Shown here piece by piece: positions 50,070-58,648 of a DNA stretch of 64,000 bases. The position numbers and the translations under genes are program-made. The notes below the pieces were generated by a model. It did not search any database, was not told where the DNA came from, and saw only the letters and a list, made by a program, of their open reading frames with translations. Numbering within the stretch: position 1 is the first letter of the stretch; every line of letters begins with the position of its first letter. The stretch is from assembly GCA_015075365.1 (NCBI GenBank), contig JABTUN010000002.1, positions 868,001-932,000 on the forward strand. The letters are read 5' to 3'. The stretch is from Verrucomicrobiaceae bacterium (GTDB lineage Bacteria > Verrucomicrobiota > Verrucomicrobiia > Verrucomicrobiales > Verrucomicrobiaceae).

Positions 50070-50543
50070 ATGCTTCCACCTGCCAATCCAATTCTCTACC
50101 GCCCCAACGTGGCCGCCATCCTCCAGCGTGAGGACGGCAAAATCCTCGTCGCCGAGCGCATCAACATCCCTGGCGCCTGGCAGTTCCCGCAGGGAGGCGT
50201 GGATGACGGAGAAAACACCGAGCAGGCGCTATTTCGCGAACTGGCGGAGGAAATCGGCGTCCGCCGGGAGCTTCTCACCATCCTGGCCGTTCGGGACGGC
50301 TATCGCTACGCCTTCCCGAAGGGCCGGCTCAAATATGGCATCTATGGCGGCCAGGAACAAACTTACTTCCTCTGCCGGTATTCTGGAACGGATTCGGACA
50401 TCAACCTCAAAGCCACCCACCAGGAGTTCGCCAGCTTCCGATGGATCGAGCCTCGCGAGTTTCAACTCGACTGGACACCCAAGTTTAAACGCGCCGTTTA
50501 CCGCCAGGTAATGCACGACTTTTTCCAGCTCGACCTGGAATGA
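50070..50543 (+). CDS. rppH: RNA 5'-pyrophosphohydrolase (RppH-like Nudix)
   Basis: The 157-residue Nudix hydrolase has the full box 'GGVDDGENTEQALFRELAEE' followed by IG, fitting G-x5-E-x7-REUxEExGU. The N-terminal 'YRPNVAAILQREDGKILVAE' and 'INIPGAWQFPQGGV' are RppH-like signatures. RppH removes pyrophosphate from 5'-triphosphate mRNA to start decay. A diadenosine tetraphosphate hydrolase is the main alternative. A terminator-like hairpin follows 17 bp after the stop. Confidence 0.9.
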   Translation: MLPPANPILYRPNVAAILQREDGKILVAERINIPGAWQFPQGGVDDGENTEQALFRELAEEIGVRRELLTILAVRDGYRYAFPKGRLKYGIYGGQEQTYFLCRYSGTDSDINLKATHQEFASFRWIEPREFQLDWTPKFKRAVYRQVMHDFFQLDLE

Positions 50544-50560
50544 ACATTTCCAAAAAGACA

Positions 50561-50590
50561 AGGCGGGCGGTTGATGAAAACCGTCCGCCT
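50561..50590. terminator. bidirectional terminator between rppH and the response regulator
   Basis: A 12-bp stem AGGCGGGCGGTT / AACCGTCCGCCT (one G-T pair) encloses a short loop. On the minus strand it is followed by TTGTCTTTTTGG, giving the better U-tract, so it mainly ends the response-regulator transcript and also closes rppH. Confidence 0.85.
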
Positions 50591-50621
50591 CAAAATCATT
50601 AATGTGGGCGACCTGCCCGTG

Positions 50622-51191
50622 TCATGCCTCGACCATTTCCGCGCCTTTGTGGCCGAGTTGTTTTACCGCCAGATTCAACTGGTCGTACTCGATGGGCTTC
50701 TTGATGACAGTCACCGGCCCATGGGACAGGATACGGCTCAATATCTCGCTGTCTGGGTAGCCCGTGATGACCACGATGGGCAGATCCGGCGAAAGCGCCT
50801 TCAACTGGGAGTACACCTCATCGCCCGGCACATCAGGAAGCTTCAGATCGAGGAACACGAAGTCGAACTTCTGCTTTTTGGCCATCGCAATGGCCTCGGC
50901 ACCCGTGCCAACGACAAGACGCCCAAAACCGGCCTTCTTGAGGAACTGCTTGAAGAGCGCCTGCAACGCAGGGTCGTCATCCACCACGAGGACGGTCGGC
51001 TGGCCGCCTTCCTCCTCCTTGCGCAGCACATCGCGATCCAGCAGACTGCGCTTGATGCGCCAACGTCCGCCGATTTGCACGGCAGGAAGCTGGCCGCGCT
51101 GCACAAGATAATAGACCGTCGGAAGAGGAATGCGGAGATACTCCGCCGTCTCTTTGACTGTCATAAGTTCGGGCGCTGAGGTGTCGGCCAT
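50622..51191 (-). CDS. response regulator with N-terminal excisionase-type HTH
   Basis: The 189-residue protein fuses an N-terminal MerR/excisionase-like winged helix ('LMTVKETAEYLRIPLPTVYY', 'LVQRGQLPAVQIGGRWRIKR', about residues 8-56) to a receiver domain (66-185). The receiver has 'VLVVDDDPALQALFKQFLKK', phospho-acceptor Asp in 'FVFLDLKLPDVPGDEV', Thr in 'IVVITGYPDSEI' and Lys in 'VTVIKKPIEYDQL'. Most DNA-binding regulators carry the output domain C-terminally. No histidine kinase is adjacent. It may control transcription from phosphorylation by a distant kinase. It ends at the bidirectional terminator. Confidence 0.9.
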   Translation of the reverse strand: MADTSAPELMTVKETAEYLRIPLPTVYYLVQRGQLPAVQIGGRWRIKRSLLDRDVLRKEEEGGQPTVLVVDDDPALQALFKQFLKKAGFGRLVVGTGAEAIAMAKKQKFDFVFLDLKLPDVPGDEVYSQLKALSPDLPIVVITGYPDSEILSRILSHGPVTVIKKPIEYDQLNLAVKQLGHKGAEMVEA

Positions 51192-51643
51192 GGGTAGAAG
51201 CGGGTTAAAGTCGTGGTGGTTGAATGATAAAAAAGGAGGCGGAGGAGATCAGAGGAGGATTGGAGACGACTGGATTAGTAGGACTTATAATTTCAACGTC
51301 GCTTTCAACTTCTGAAGGGAGCCAAGGTGGGAATAATTCATAGAATTGCGAAATCCCATCAGAAGTGCAACCCAAAAGTGCCACACGGGAGAATTCTTCG
51401 GAAATCGTGACGAGTTTCATACAAATACAACACTGTCACACAGAAACCAAAATACAGAGCCAATGAAGGCCCTCCATAATGAGCCAGCAAAGACCGATTC
51501 CACGATAAATTCCACATTCAGTCCGCGCGATGCAATCAAACAACTCGGCGGCAATCATTCTGCGCCATTACCAGATCGCCATCACGCACAACTTTCCCCC
51601 TGTCAGTGGCTAGAGCCTCCACATTCTCACCGTAGATGCCTCC
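51192..51643. other. low-GC intergenic region between a response regulator and DUF1501
   Basis: This 452-bp stretch is clearly more AT-rich than its surroundings. A 71-codon minus-strand frame (51205-51420: MKLVTISEEFSRVALLGCTS...) and a plus-strand frame entering the DUF1501 gene are open, but neither has a recognisable domain or ribosome site. It probably holds divergent promoters. No convincing gene is assigned here. Confidence 0.5.
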
Positions 51644-53080
51644 ATGCTCCATACTCGCCGCTCCATCCTGAACCGCTCCGCCTACGGCATCGGCGGCATC
51701 GCCCTCGCCACACTGCTGCAGGAACAGGGTCTGCTGGCCACCTCCGAACGCGCTGCATCGCAGCACTTTGATCTCAAGCCGAAGCAGCCGCATGGATTTG
51801 GCCAGGCGAAGGCGATGATCTCCATGTTCATGCAAGGCGGTCCCAGCCACATGGACCTCTTCGATCCGAAGCCCGAGCTCATGAAACTCGACGGCAAGGA
51901 ATTCCCTGGCGAGGTGAAGTATGACGATGCCGCCGGTGCGAGCCGCGAGGTCATGGGCCCGCAGTGGAAGTTCAGAAAGCACGGCCAATGCGGCATGGAT
52001 GTCAGCGAACTGCTGCCGCACTTCTCCCGCATCGTCGATGACGTCACACTCATCCGCTCGATGCACACCGGCGTGAACAACCACGGCCAGAGCATCTACG
52101 CGCTCATGAACGGCCAGGTCACTGGCGGCAGGCCCACGCTGGGCTCTTGGATCACCTACGGTCTCGGTTCCGAAAACCAGGATCTGCCTGCCTACGTCGC
52201 GCTGACCGATCCACGCGGCGTGCCGGTGCTCGGAGTGGACAATTGGAGCAACGGCTGGCTGCCCAGCCTTTTCCAAGGCACGGTCATCCGGCCCAAGGAG
52301 CCGCGCATTCCCAATCTCGACGCGCCTTTGAGCCTGAAGGGCGAGGCGCAGGACCGTTACCTCAATTTTGTGCAGCGTCTGAACCGCGAGCATCTCGAAG
52401 CACGCCCTGGCGAGGCCGATCTGGAAGCCCGCATCCAGTCCTTCGAACTCGCCGCCCGCATGCAGACCGCGGCCAAGGAGGCGCTCGACATCTCCAAGGA
52501 AAGCGAAGGAACCAAAAAACTCTACGGCATCGACAACCCCGCCACCGCGGAGTTTGGCACCCGCTGCCTGATTGCCCGCCGCCTCGTAGAGCGTGGCGTG
52601 CGATTCGTGTCTCTTTTCACCGGGAATCAAACCTGGGATCATCACTCCAGCATCCTCACCAGCCTGCCCGCCACCTGCCTGTATGTTGATCAGGGAGCAG
52701 CCGCGCTCGTCACCGACTTGAAGCAGCGCGGCCTGCTCGACACCACCATCGTCCACTGGGGCGGTGAGATGGGCCGCCTGCCCGTCATTCAAAACCGCGC
52801 CGGCGCCAAGGACCGCAAGACAGTGGGCCGCGACCACAACACTTACGGCTTCAGCATGTGGGTGGCCGGCGGCGGCTTCAAAGGCGGCTACACGCACGGC
52901 GAGACCGATGAGTTCGCCCACCACGCCGTGAAGGACGTGGTCAACCACTACGACTACCACGCCACCCTGCTCCATCTCTTCGGCCTCGACCCGAAAAAAC
53001 TCAGTTACAAGCGCAACGGCACTGACCAGGTCCTTGTGGAAAACCCGCAGGCCCACGTCGTCACCGAGTTGCTGGCCTGA
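51644..53080 (+). CDS. DUF1501 protein (alkaline-phosphatase-like fold), Tat-type signal
   Basis: The 478-residue protein begins with 'MLHTRRSILNRSAYGIGGIA', a twin-arginine-like export signal. The DUF1501 body follows: 'AKAMISMFMQGGPSHMDLFD', 'VTLIRSMHTGVNNHGQSIYA', 'HHSSILTSLPATCLYVDQGA', 'TTIVHWGGEMGRLPVIQN' and 'HTYGFSMWVAGGGFKGGYTH'-type segments with several metal-ligand-like Asp/His. The family is common in Planctomycetes and Verrucomicrobia, usually paired with DUF1549/DUF1553 partners. A partner type occurs here at 60556, unlinked. Function is unsettled, possibly extracytoplasmic sulfatase-like or polysaccharide related. Confidence 0.88.
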   Translation: MLHTRRSILNRSAYGIGGIALATLLQEQGLLATSERAASQHFDLKPKQPHGFGQAKAMISMFMQGGPSHMDLFDPKPELMKLDGKEFPGEVKYDDAAGASREVMGPQWKFRKHGQCGMDVSELLPHFSRIVDDVTLIRSMHTGVNNHGQSIYALMNGQVTGGRPTLGSWITYGLGSENQDLPAYVALTDPRGVPVLGVDNWSNGWLPSLFQGTVIRPKEPRIPNLDAPLSLKGEAQDRYLNFVQRLNREHLEARPGEADLEARIQSFELAARMQTAAKEALDISKESEGTKKLYGIDNPATAEFGTRCLIARRLVERGVRFVSLFTGNQTWDHHSSILTSLPATCLYVDQGAAALVTDLKQRGLLDTTIVHWGGEMGRLPVIQNRAGAKDRKTVGRDHNTYGFSMWVAGGGFKGGYTHGETDEFAHHAVKDVVNHYDYHATLLHLFGLDPKKLSYKRNGTDQVLVENPQAHVVTELLA

Positions 53081-53159
53081 TCCCGCAGGCGGCCACAGAT
53101 TCCACCTGCAACACCGCCCTCCTTGCGCGGCGGGTCATTCCCGCTAGTCTCCGCCGCCC

Positions 53160-54101
53160 ATGACCCTCGAAGAACGCCTTTTTGCCCACGTCTATCGCAT
53201 CCGCCGCGTCGAAGAACGCGTCAGCGTCGAATATCCGAAGGACGTGATCCGCAGCCCGGTGCATCTTTCCATCGGCCAGGAGGCCGTCGCCGCGGGCGTG
53301 TGCGAGGCCCTAGGCAAGGAGGACGCCATCTTTGGCACCTATCGCAGCCATGCCACCTACATTGCCAAAGGTGGCGATCTGCGCAAAATGGTGGCCGAGC
53401 TCTATGGCAAGGACGCCGGCTGCTGCCGTGGCAAGGGTGGCTCCATGCACCTCATCGACCCGGAGGTCGGCGCGCTCGGCGGCTCTGCCGTCGTGGCCAC
53501 CACCATCCCGCACGCCGCCGGCTGGGCCTATGCCAATAAAATCCGTGGCAAACGCCATGTCGCCGTCGCCATGTTTGGTGATGGAGCCGTGGAGGAGGGC
53601 GTTTTTTATGAAACGCTGAACTTCGCCGCCCTCAAGAAACTCCCCGTCATCTTCGTCCTCGAAAACAACGGCTACGCCATCCATTCCCCGCTGCTCACCC
53701 GCCAGCCCAAGGACAACATCGCCGAGCGCGCCGCCTCCTTCGGCATTCCCGCCGAGGTCATCGACGACGGTGACACGCGCAGCATCTACGAAGCCACCGC
53801 GCGCGCCGTCCAGGCCATCCGCGAAGGCAAGGAAGGACCGTTTTTCATCGAATGCCGCATCTACCGCTGGAAAGAGCATGTCGGCATCGGAGAGGACTGG
53901 AGATTCGGCTACCGCCACCAAGCCGAGGCGCAGCCTTGGATCGAGCGTGACCCGCTCAAGGTCACCGCCGCCCCCCTCAGTGAAGCGCGCCGCCAGGAGA
54001 TCGAAACCTCGATCGAGGCGGAGATCGCTGACGCCTTCCAGTTCGCCGAGTCCGCTCCCTTCCCGGATGTGAGCGAGCTGCTGACCGACGTTTACGCGTG
54101 A
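53160..54101 (+). CDS. ThDP-dependent 2-oxoacid dehydrogenase E1 alpha subunit (PdhA-like)
   Basis: The 313-residue subunit has 'YRSHATYIAKGGDLRKMVAE', 'GKGGSMHLIDPEVGALGGSA' and the thiamine-diphosphate/Mg motif in 'VAVAMFGDGAVEEGVFYETL' with 'VIFVLENNGYAIHSP' (GDG-x(n)-NN). It decarboxylates a 2-oxoacid as part of an E1 heterotetramer. No E1-beta, E2 or E3 gene is adjacent, so specificity (pyruvate, branched-chain, acetoin) is open. It sits between DUF1501 and dprA on the plus strand. Confidence 0.9.
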   Translation: MTLEERLFAHVYRIRRVEERVSVEYPKDVIRSPVHLSIGQEAVAAGVCEALGKEDAIFGTYRSHATYIAKGGDLRKMVAELYGKDAGCCRGKGGSMHLIDPEVGALGGSAVVATTIPHAAGWAYANKIRGKRHVAVAMFGDGAVEEGVFYETLNFAALKKLPVIFVLENNGYAIHSPLLTRQPKDNIAERAASFGIPAEVIDDGDTRSIYEATARAVQAIREGKEGPFFIECRIYRWKEHVGIGEDWRFGYRHQAEAQPWIERDPLKVTAAPLSEARRQEIETSIEAEIADAFQFAESAPFPDVSELLTDVYA

Positions 54102-54123
54102 TTGACGGTCTTTCCGACCAACC

Positions 54124-55224
54124 TCACACCAGCCGCACATAGCGGCGTCCCGGCAGCGCGCGCACCAGCCGCTTCATCTCGAGGCGCATCAGCGTCGCGT
54201 TCACCGTCGCGGGTGTCAGCCCGGACTGAGTGGTGATGTCGTTGATGTGCGCCTCGTCCGTGCCGATGGCGTCATACAGGATGCGCTCGTCCAGGCTCAG
54301 TTCCACCGGCGGCGGCGGCTCCTCCACCTTCGGCGCGCTCGGCGCCGTGGGAAACAGTGTCATCAGGTCATCGAGCACGTCCGCGCCGTCCATGACCAGC
54401 TTCGCGCCCTGCTGGATCAGCCGGTTGCAGCCTGCGGAGGTCGGTTTGTCGATCGGTCCCGGCACCGCATACACCGTGCGTCCCATCTCCGCCGCCTGCT
54501 GCGCGGTGATCAGCGCACCGCTTCGCGCCGGAGCCTCCACCACGACCAGCCCGACACTCCAGCCCGCCACCACGCGGTTTCGATAGGGAAAGGTCTGTTT
54601 GTCCGCGATCCGGTCCACCGGATACTCGCTGAGCACCGCGCCATTTTGAGCGATGCGCTCCGCCAGTGCCATGTTCTCCGGCGGATACAGCTTTCCGATG
54701 CCCGAGCCGATCACCGCGATCGTACGCCCCTTCGCAGCCAGCGCCGCCTCGTGTGCCGCCGTGTCGATTCCGCGCGCCAGCCCGCTGATCACCGTGTAAC
54801 CCGCGTAGGCCGTCTGAAAACTCAGCTTCTTCGCCGCTGACAGGCCGTAATGCGTCGCATGCCGGCTGCCCACCACGCCGATGGCATGATGATCGCGCGG
54901 CAGCAGTTCTCCCCACACATACAAAAGCACCGGCGGATCGTGGATCTCACGAAGCAGGCGCGGATACAGCGCGTCCTCCTGCGTCAGCAGCGTCAGCCCG
55001 CGCGCCTCCACCTTCTTTAGCTCGCCTGCCAGGTCGATCTGCGTCTCCCAGGTGGAGATGCTCTCCGCCTGCGCCTGTCCGATGCCCTCCACAGCGGTCA
55101 GATCACGGCCCTTCGCGCTCAGGATCGCCTCCGGGCTGCCAAAATGCCGCAGCAGCTTCCGCACCCGCACCGGACCTATCTGCGGCAGCAGATTGAGCGC
55201 CAGATACGCTTCCGTGCGGGTCAT
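54124..55224 (-). CDS. dprA: DNA processing protein DprA
   Basis: The 366-residue protein has an N-terminal SAM-like helix-hairpin-helix region ('LLPQIGPVRVRKLLRHFGSP'). The Rossmann-fold core includes 'HAIGVVGSRHATHYGLSAAK', 'TVISGLARGIDTAAHEAALA', 'TIAVIGSGIGKLYPPENMAL', 'FPYRNRVVAGWSVGLVVVEA' and 'SGALITAQQAAEMGRTVYAV'. A C-terminal winged helix ('AHINDITTQSGLTPATVNAT') follows. DprA loads RecA on incoming single-stranded DNA in transformation. Other competence genes are not in the window. MTRTEAYLALN (55224) is the family start. Confidence 0.95.
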   Translation of the reverse strand: MTRTEAYLALNLLPQIGPVRVRKLLRHFGSPEAILSAKGRDLTAVEGIGQAQAESISTWETQIDLAGELKKVEARGLTLLTQEDALYPRLLREIHDPPVLLYVWGELLPRDHHAIGVVGSRHATHYGLSAAKKLSFQTAYAGYTVISGLARGIDTAAHEAALAAKGRTIAVIGSGIGKLYPPENMALAERIAQNGAVLSEYPVDRIADKQTFPYRNRVVAGWSVGLVVVEAPARSGALITAQQAAEMGRTVYAVPGPIDKPTSAGCNRLIQQGAKLVMDGADVLDDLMTLFPTAPSAPKVEEPPPPVELSLDERILYDAIGTDEAHINDITTQSGLTPATVNATLMRLEMKRLVRALPGRRYVRLV

Positions 55225-55249
55225 GGTGGGAACGACTGGAGCCGTAAAA

Positions 55250-55768
55250 TCAGGCCGCGGCGGCGCTGGTGGCAGACTCGCCAGTCTTGGCCGCCGTGGC
55301 GGCCGCCTCCGGCAGCGCCACGCTCTGCCCGTTGCTGCCCGGTCCCAGCAGCTTGCGGAAAATCTTCTGCGGGAAGGACATGCCGCGCTCCTCCGCCTCC
55401 AATTGGGAGAGCGCGTGTGATTTCGCCATCTCCCAGGCCGGGGCAAAGCCGGGCGCGTTGATCATCATGTGCTTCTCCGCGCGCGCCATGATTTCCAGCT
55501 CACGGTTCATCTTGTTGTCCGGCCGCTCGTTCAGGCGCGCCACCTGCAGGCGCAGGTTCTCCGCCTCCTGGCTCAGGCGCGCACGTTCTTTGTTGATGTC
55601 CTGAATCTGCTTCGAATCCAGGTCCAGCTTGTCGCTCAGGTGCGTCTTGTAGCGCTTGAACTCCCGCTTGGTTTTCCAATGGCTCAGGATGGACATGACC
55701 AGGAACACGCAACCGAGCAGGAAGCCGTACACAAAGGTGTTCAGGGGGCCGAAAAGATTTTCAAACAT
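55250..55768 (-). CDS. membrane-anchored coiled-coil protein, unknown
   Basis: The 172-residue product has one N-terminal transmembrane helix ('FVYGFLLGCVFLVMSILSHW', about 12-31), then a basic-acidic coiled coil ('LDSKQIQDINKERARLSQEA', 'ENLRLQVARLNERPDNKMN', to about residue 95) and a Ala-rich tail. No family is recognised. It lies 25 bp before dprA on the same strand. A structural or membrane-tether role is possible. Confidence 0.7.
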   Translation of the reverse strand: MFENLFGPLNTFVYGFLLGCVFLVMSILSHWKTKREFKRYKTHLSDKLDLDSKQIQDINKERARLSQEAENLRLQVARLNERPDNKMNRELEIMARAEKHMMINAPGFAPAWEMAKSHALSQLEAEERGMSFPQKIFRKLLGPGSNGQSVALPEAAATAAKTGESATSAAAA

Positions 55769-55888
55769 GGGATAAGCGGGGGGATGGGCAGGAACTATAA
55801 ACCTCCCCCGCCGGCTTTGCGCAGGATTTTTTTCACCTAACGGCATGCGCGAAAGCGACTGACCCGCGCCATTCACCAAACGCAGCGA

Positions 55889-56578
55889 TCAATCGCGGCT
55901 GAAAAGCTCCTTGAAGAAGCTCTTGGTCTCCTTGCGCGCGCCTTCCGTCCAGTTCCAGGCACGACGCGCCGCATCCTTCACGTCCTGCGCGGCGCGCGAG
56001 CCACGGTCTCCGGCCTGCGGCTTGTTGCCAAAAACTCCGCCGGAGGGCGGCAGCGCCTGGTTGGCCCACTGCTGGTGGTTGATAACACCGGTCTCGGCGG
56101 AAATGAGCAAGAATCCCACCTCCACCCCGGCACCGTCCAGGAGCGCCAGGCCCCACTCCGGCGCGCCGTTGGGGCTGTTGACGGCCAGTTGGTATTCGAT
56201 GCTGGAAAAGGTCGTCTTCGACTCCACCGCGGCACGGGATGCGATGGCGCGCACGTCATAGGAACGCAGTTTCACGCGGCTGAAGGCGATGGGCGCGGGC
56301 GGCGTGGCCCGCAGCAAGCGGGCACCGGCTCCGTTTGGCTTCGCCGTCCAGGAGCGCCCCTGCTGGCTGATGTCAGCCCGCACGACTTCCCCTTGGCGGA
56401 AAGGATCGCGCGCATACACATACCACTGCTCCGGCTCTCCCGGGCTGGCACCGGACTGGATCAGGAGAATGCCGTCGGAGGTGGCCGCGCCGAACTCCTG
56501 GGAGACGATGCTGGCGATCTCCGGATTGGCGAGCGCGGTGGCGGCGGAGGCGAGGAGGATGAGAAGGGACGATTTCAT
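55889..56578 (-). CDS. secreted hypothetical protein
   Basis: The 229-residue protein has a signal peptide (MKSSLLILLASAATALA) followed by a beta-rich domain ('GILLIQSGASPGEPEQWYVY', 'FRQGEVVRADISQQGRSWTA', 'SSIEYQLAVNSPNGAPEWGL', 'LLDGAGVEVGFLLISAETG'). A basic C-terminal helix ('DVKDAARRAWNWTEGARKET') follows. I do not recognise the family. It precedes the BI-1 gene order on the minus strand (24 bp to the upstream gene). Confidence 0.7.
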   Translation of the reverse strand: MKSSLLILLASAATALANPEIASIVSQEFGAATSDGILLIQSGASPGEPEQWYVYARDPFRQGEVVRADISQQGRSWTAKPNGAGARLLRATPPAPIAFSRVKLRSYDVRAIASRAAVESKTTFSSIEYQLAVNSPNGAPEWGLALLDGAGVEVGFLLISAETGVINHQQWANQALPPSGGVFGNKPQAGDRGSRAAQDVKDAARRAWNWTEGARKETKSFFKELFSRD

Positions 56579-56602
56579 GCTGGAAGGAGAATTCGTGTGG
56601 GA

Positions 56603-57352
56603 TCAGTCACGGCTGCGGAGCTTCGAAAGGAGGCGCAGGATTTCGATGTAGAGCCAGACGAGCGTGACCAGCAGACCAAAGGCAGCATACCATTCCATGT
56701 GCTTGGGCGCGCCCGCGGCCACACCATTTTCGATAAAATCAAAATCGAGCACGAGATTCAACGCGGCGATCACCACCACAAAACCGGAGAAGGCGATGCC
56801 CACCCAGCCGTTGCCAAACAGGCCCGGAATCTCGATGCCGAACAACGACAGAACCCAGGAGGCCAGATAAAACAGGAAGATGCCGCCCGTGGCCGCCACG
56901 AGACCCAGCTTGAAGTTCTCGCTGGGCTTGATCGTCCCGGTCATGTAGGCGGCCAGCAGGGCGAAGAGGATGCCGCACGTCAGCATCACGGCGGTGAGCA
57001 CGATGCCCTCGAAGCGTCCCTCGAACAGCGCGGAGATGATGCCCACAATCAGCCCTTTGGTGATCGCATACAGCGGTGCCAACGCCGGGGCGGTTTTCGG
57101 CACAAAGGAAATCACCAGCGCCAGCAGCATCGGGGCGATCCAGCCAAACTTCAGCGCCACGCCCATCCAGGACGGCGCGGAAACCTCGCCGGTGACCAGT
57201 TTCCACGACCAACTGGCCGCGGTGACCAGCAGCAGCGTGAGGATGCCGGTCTTGATCACCGTTCCATTCAGGGTCATCACCCCATCAGCGGCGACGCCGA
57301 TGCGGGAACGCTCAAACACGCTGTCACTGAGGGTGGGATTGGAGGTGCGCAT
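56603..57352 (-). CDS. Bax inhibitor-1/YccA family membrane protein
   Basis: The 249-residue protein has about seven transmembrane helices, among them 'VIKTGILTLLLVTAASWSWK', 'WIAPMLLALVISFVPKTAPA', 'FEGIVLTAVMLTCGILFALL', 'FYLASWVLSLFGIEIPGLFG' and 'IAFSGFVVVIAALNLVLDFD'. The central Asp/Asn-rich FDFIENG loop is typical of this branch of the BI-1 superfamily, which includes calcium-leak channels and YccA, an FtsH modulator. It heads a minus-strand run followed by the secreted hypothetical gene. Confidence 0.9.
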   Translation of the reverse strand: MRTSNPTLSDSVFERSRIGVAADGVMTLNGTVIKTGILTLLLVTAASWSWKLVTGEVSAPSWMGVALKFGWIAPMLLALVISFVPKTAPALAPLYAITKGLIVGIISALFEGRFEGIVLTAVMLTCGILFALLAAYMTGTIKPSENFKLGLVAATGGIFLFYLASWVLSLFGIEIPGLFGNGWVGIAFSGFVVVIAALNLVLDFDFIENGVAAGAPKHMEWYAAFGLLVTLVWLYIEILRLLSKLRSRD

Positions 57353-57417
57353 AACCCGCGAGGTTAGGAGGTGCCGCAGGCACGGTCAACAGGGAAGAAA
57401 ACCACCCGCTGGACGGG

Positions 57418-57912
57418 CTACCGCCGGTTCTTTTCATTGAAGCTGGCAACCACGCGCGCCGCCTCCCGGTTCTCCGCCTTTGCCTTGAGGTCCTGGCGCT
57501 GGTCCCCCTTGTTCTTGCCCTTGCCCACCCCGAGCAGGAGCTTCACACGCGGCCCCTTCCAGTAGGCCTTCAGCACCGGCAGGGCCAGCCCCTTCTGCTG
57601 GGTGTGCGCCAGCAGCTTCATGATCTCCCGCTTGTGCAGCAGCAGCCGGCGGGAGCGGCGCGGCTCGTGTGTCTCGTGGCTGGCCTTCTCATATTGCTGG
57701 ATGTCGCAGCCATACAGCCACACCTGGCCGCGCTCCACGCGCGCAAAGGCGTCGGAGATGTTCAGCTTGCCCAGGCGGATGGATTTCACCTCCGTGCCGC
57801 GCAGTTCCACCCCGGCCTCGTAGGTCTCGAGGATGTGATAATCACGCGGCGCCTTGCGGTTGGTCGCGATCTCGGTGGTCGGGGTGGCCTTGCCTGGAGG
57901 GACGGGCTTCAA
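57418..57912 (-). CDS. smpB: SsrA-binding protein SmpB
   Basis: The 164-residue protein binds tmRNA and delivers it to stalled ribosomes. Signatures are 'NRKAPRDYHILETYEAGVEL', 'RGTEVKSIRLGKLNISDAFA', 'GCDIQQYEKASHETHEPRRS', 'RRLLLHKREIMKLLAHTQQK' and 'GLALPVLKAYWKGPRVKLLL', with the basic C-terminal tail ('KGKNKGDQRQDLKAKAENRE') that enters the mRNA channel. No in-frame ATG is available near the N-terminus; the TTG at 57912 is the likely start. The stop of def is 46 bp upstream. tmRNA itself is not seen. Confidence 0.95.
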   Translation of the reverse strand: MKPVPPGKATPTTEIATNRKAPRDYHILETYEAGVELRGTEVKSIRLGKLNISDAFARVERGQVWLYGCDIQQYEKASHETHEPRRSRRLLLHKREIMKLLAHTQQKGLALPVLKAYWKGPRVKLLLGVGKGKNKGDQRQDLKAKAENREAARVVASFNEKNRR

Positions 57913-57958
57913 ATCAAATGGGGCGTGGGTTGGAGTGGCGGACGGCGGCGGAACCAGG

Positions 57959-58516
57959 TCATTCCTCGTCCCATTCCGCCATCAAGCGCGCCAGCTTGCG
58001 TTTCAGCCCCACTTTGGCGGCGGCAGACATGCGGTCGATGAAAAGCACGCCGTTGAGGTGGTCGATCTCATGCTGGAAGGCGCGCGCCAGCAGGCCGTCG
58101 GTCTCGATCGTCACCGTGCGGCCGTCGAGGTCCATGTAGCTCACCTTGATCTGCGCGGAGCGGCGGATGTCGCCGCGCAGGCCGGGAAAGCTCAGGCAGC
58201 CCTCCTCGCCCGTCTCCTTGGCGGAGCCTAGTTCCAGCCTGGGGTTCATGAACACCACCGGCATGTGCTTCACCATCGGCGCCTCGCGCCCGTCCACCTT
58301 CAGGAAGGTCACGCAATCAGGATTGTGGGAGCAGTCAATCACGGCGAGCTGGAGGTCCGCACCCACCTGCGGCGCGGCCAGCCCCACCCCGTTGGCCTCC
58401 CTCATCGTCTCCAGCATGTCGGCGGCCAGGGCGCGTATCTCGGGCGTGATTTCCCCCACCGCGCGGCACTTGGCGCGCAGCACGGCATCAGGATAGCGGA
58501 CGATGGGACGGATCAT
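57959..58516 (-). CDS. def: peptide deformylase
   Basis: The 185-residue metalloenzyme removes the formyl group from nascent proteins. All three motifs are present: 'GVGLAAPQVG' (motif 1), 'EEGCLSFPGLRG' (motif 2, metal Cys) and 'RAFQHEIDHLNGVLFIDRM' (motif 3, HEIDH metal His and catalytic Glu). The region 'SHNPDCVTFLKVDGREAPMV' is a modest insertion in the variable loop. It is followed by smpB on the same strand. Confidence 0.97.
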   Translation of the reverse strand: MIRPIVRYPDAVLRAKCRAVGEITPEIRALAADMLETMREANGVGLAAPQVGADLQLAVIDCSHNPDCVTFLKVDGREAPMVKHMPVVFMNPRLELGSAKETGEEGCLSFPGLRGDIRRSAQIKVSYMDLDGRTVTIETDGLLARAFQHEIDHLNGVLFIDRMSAAAKVGLKRKLARLMAEWDEE

Positions 58517-58648
58517 GGCGTGGCCTTATCATCGCCGCGGGCCGCGCTCAAGTTTCGACACGGATTTTGTCAGCCAGGAAACCACCGCCATGCCAGGCGC
58601 GTTGAATCCTCGTTCGACATCCCCCGTTTTATCCGCCAATCTCCCTCC

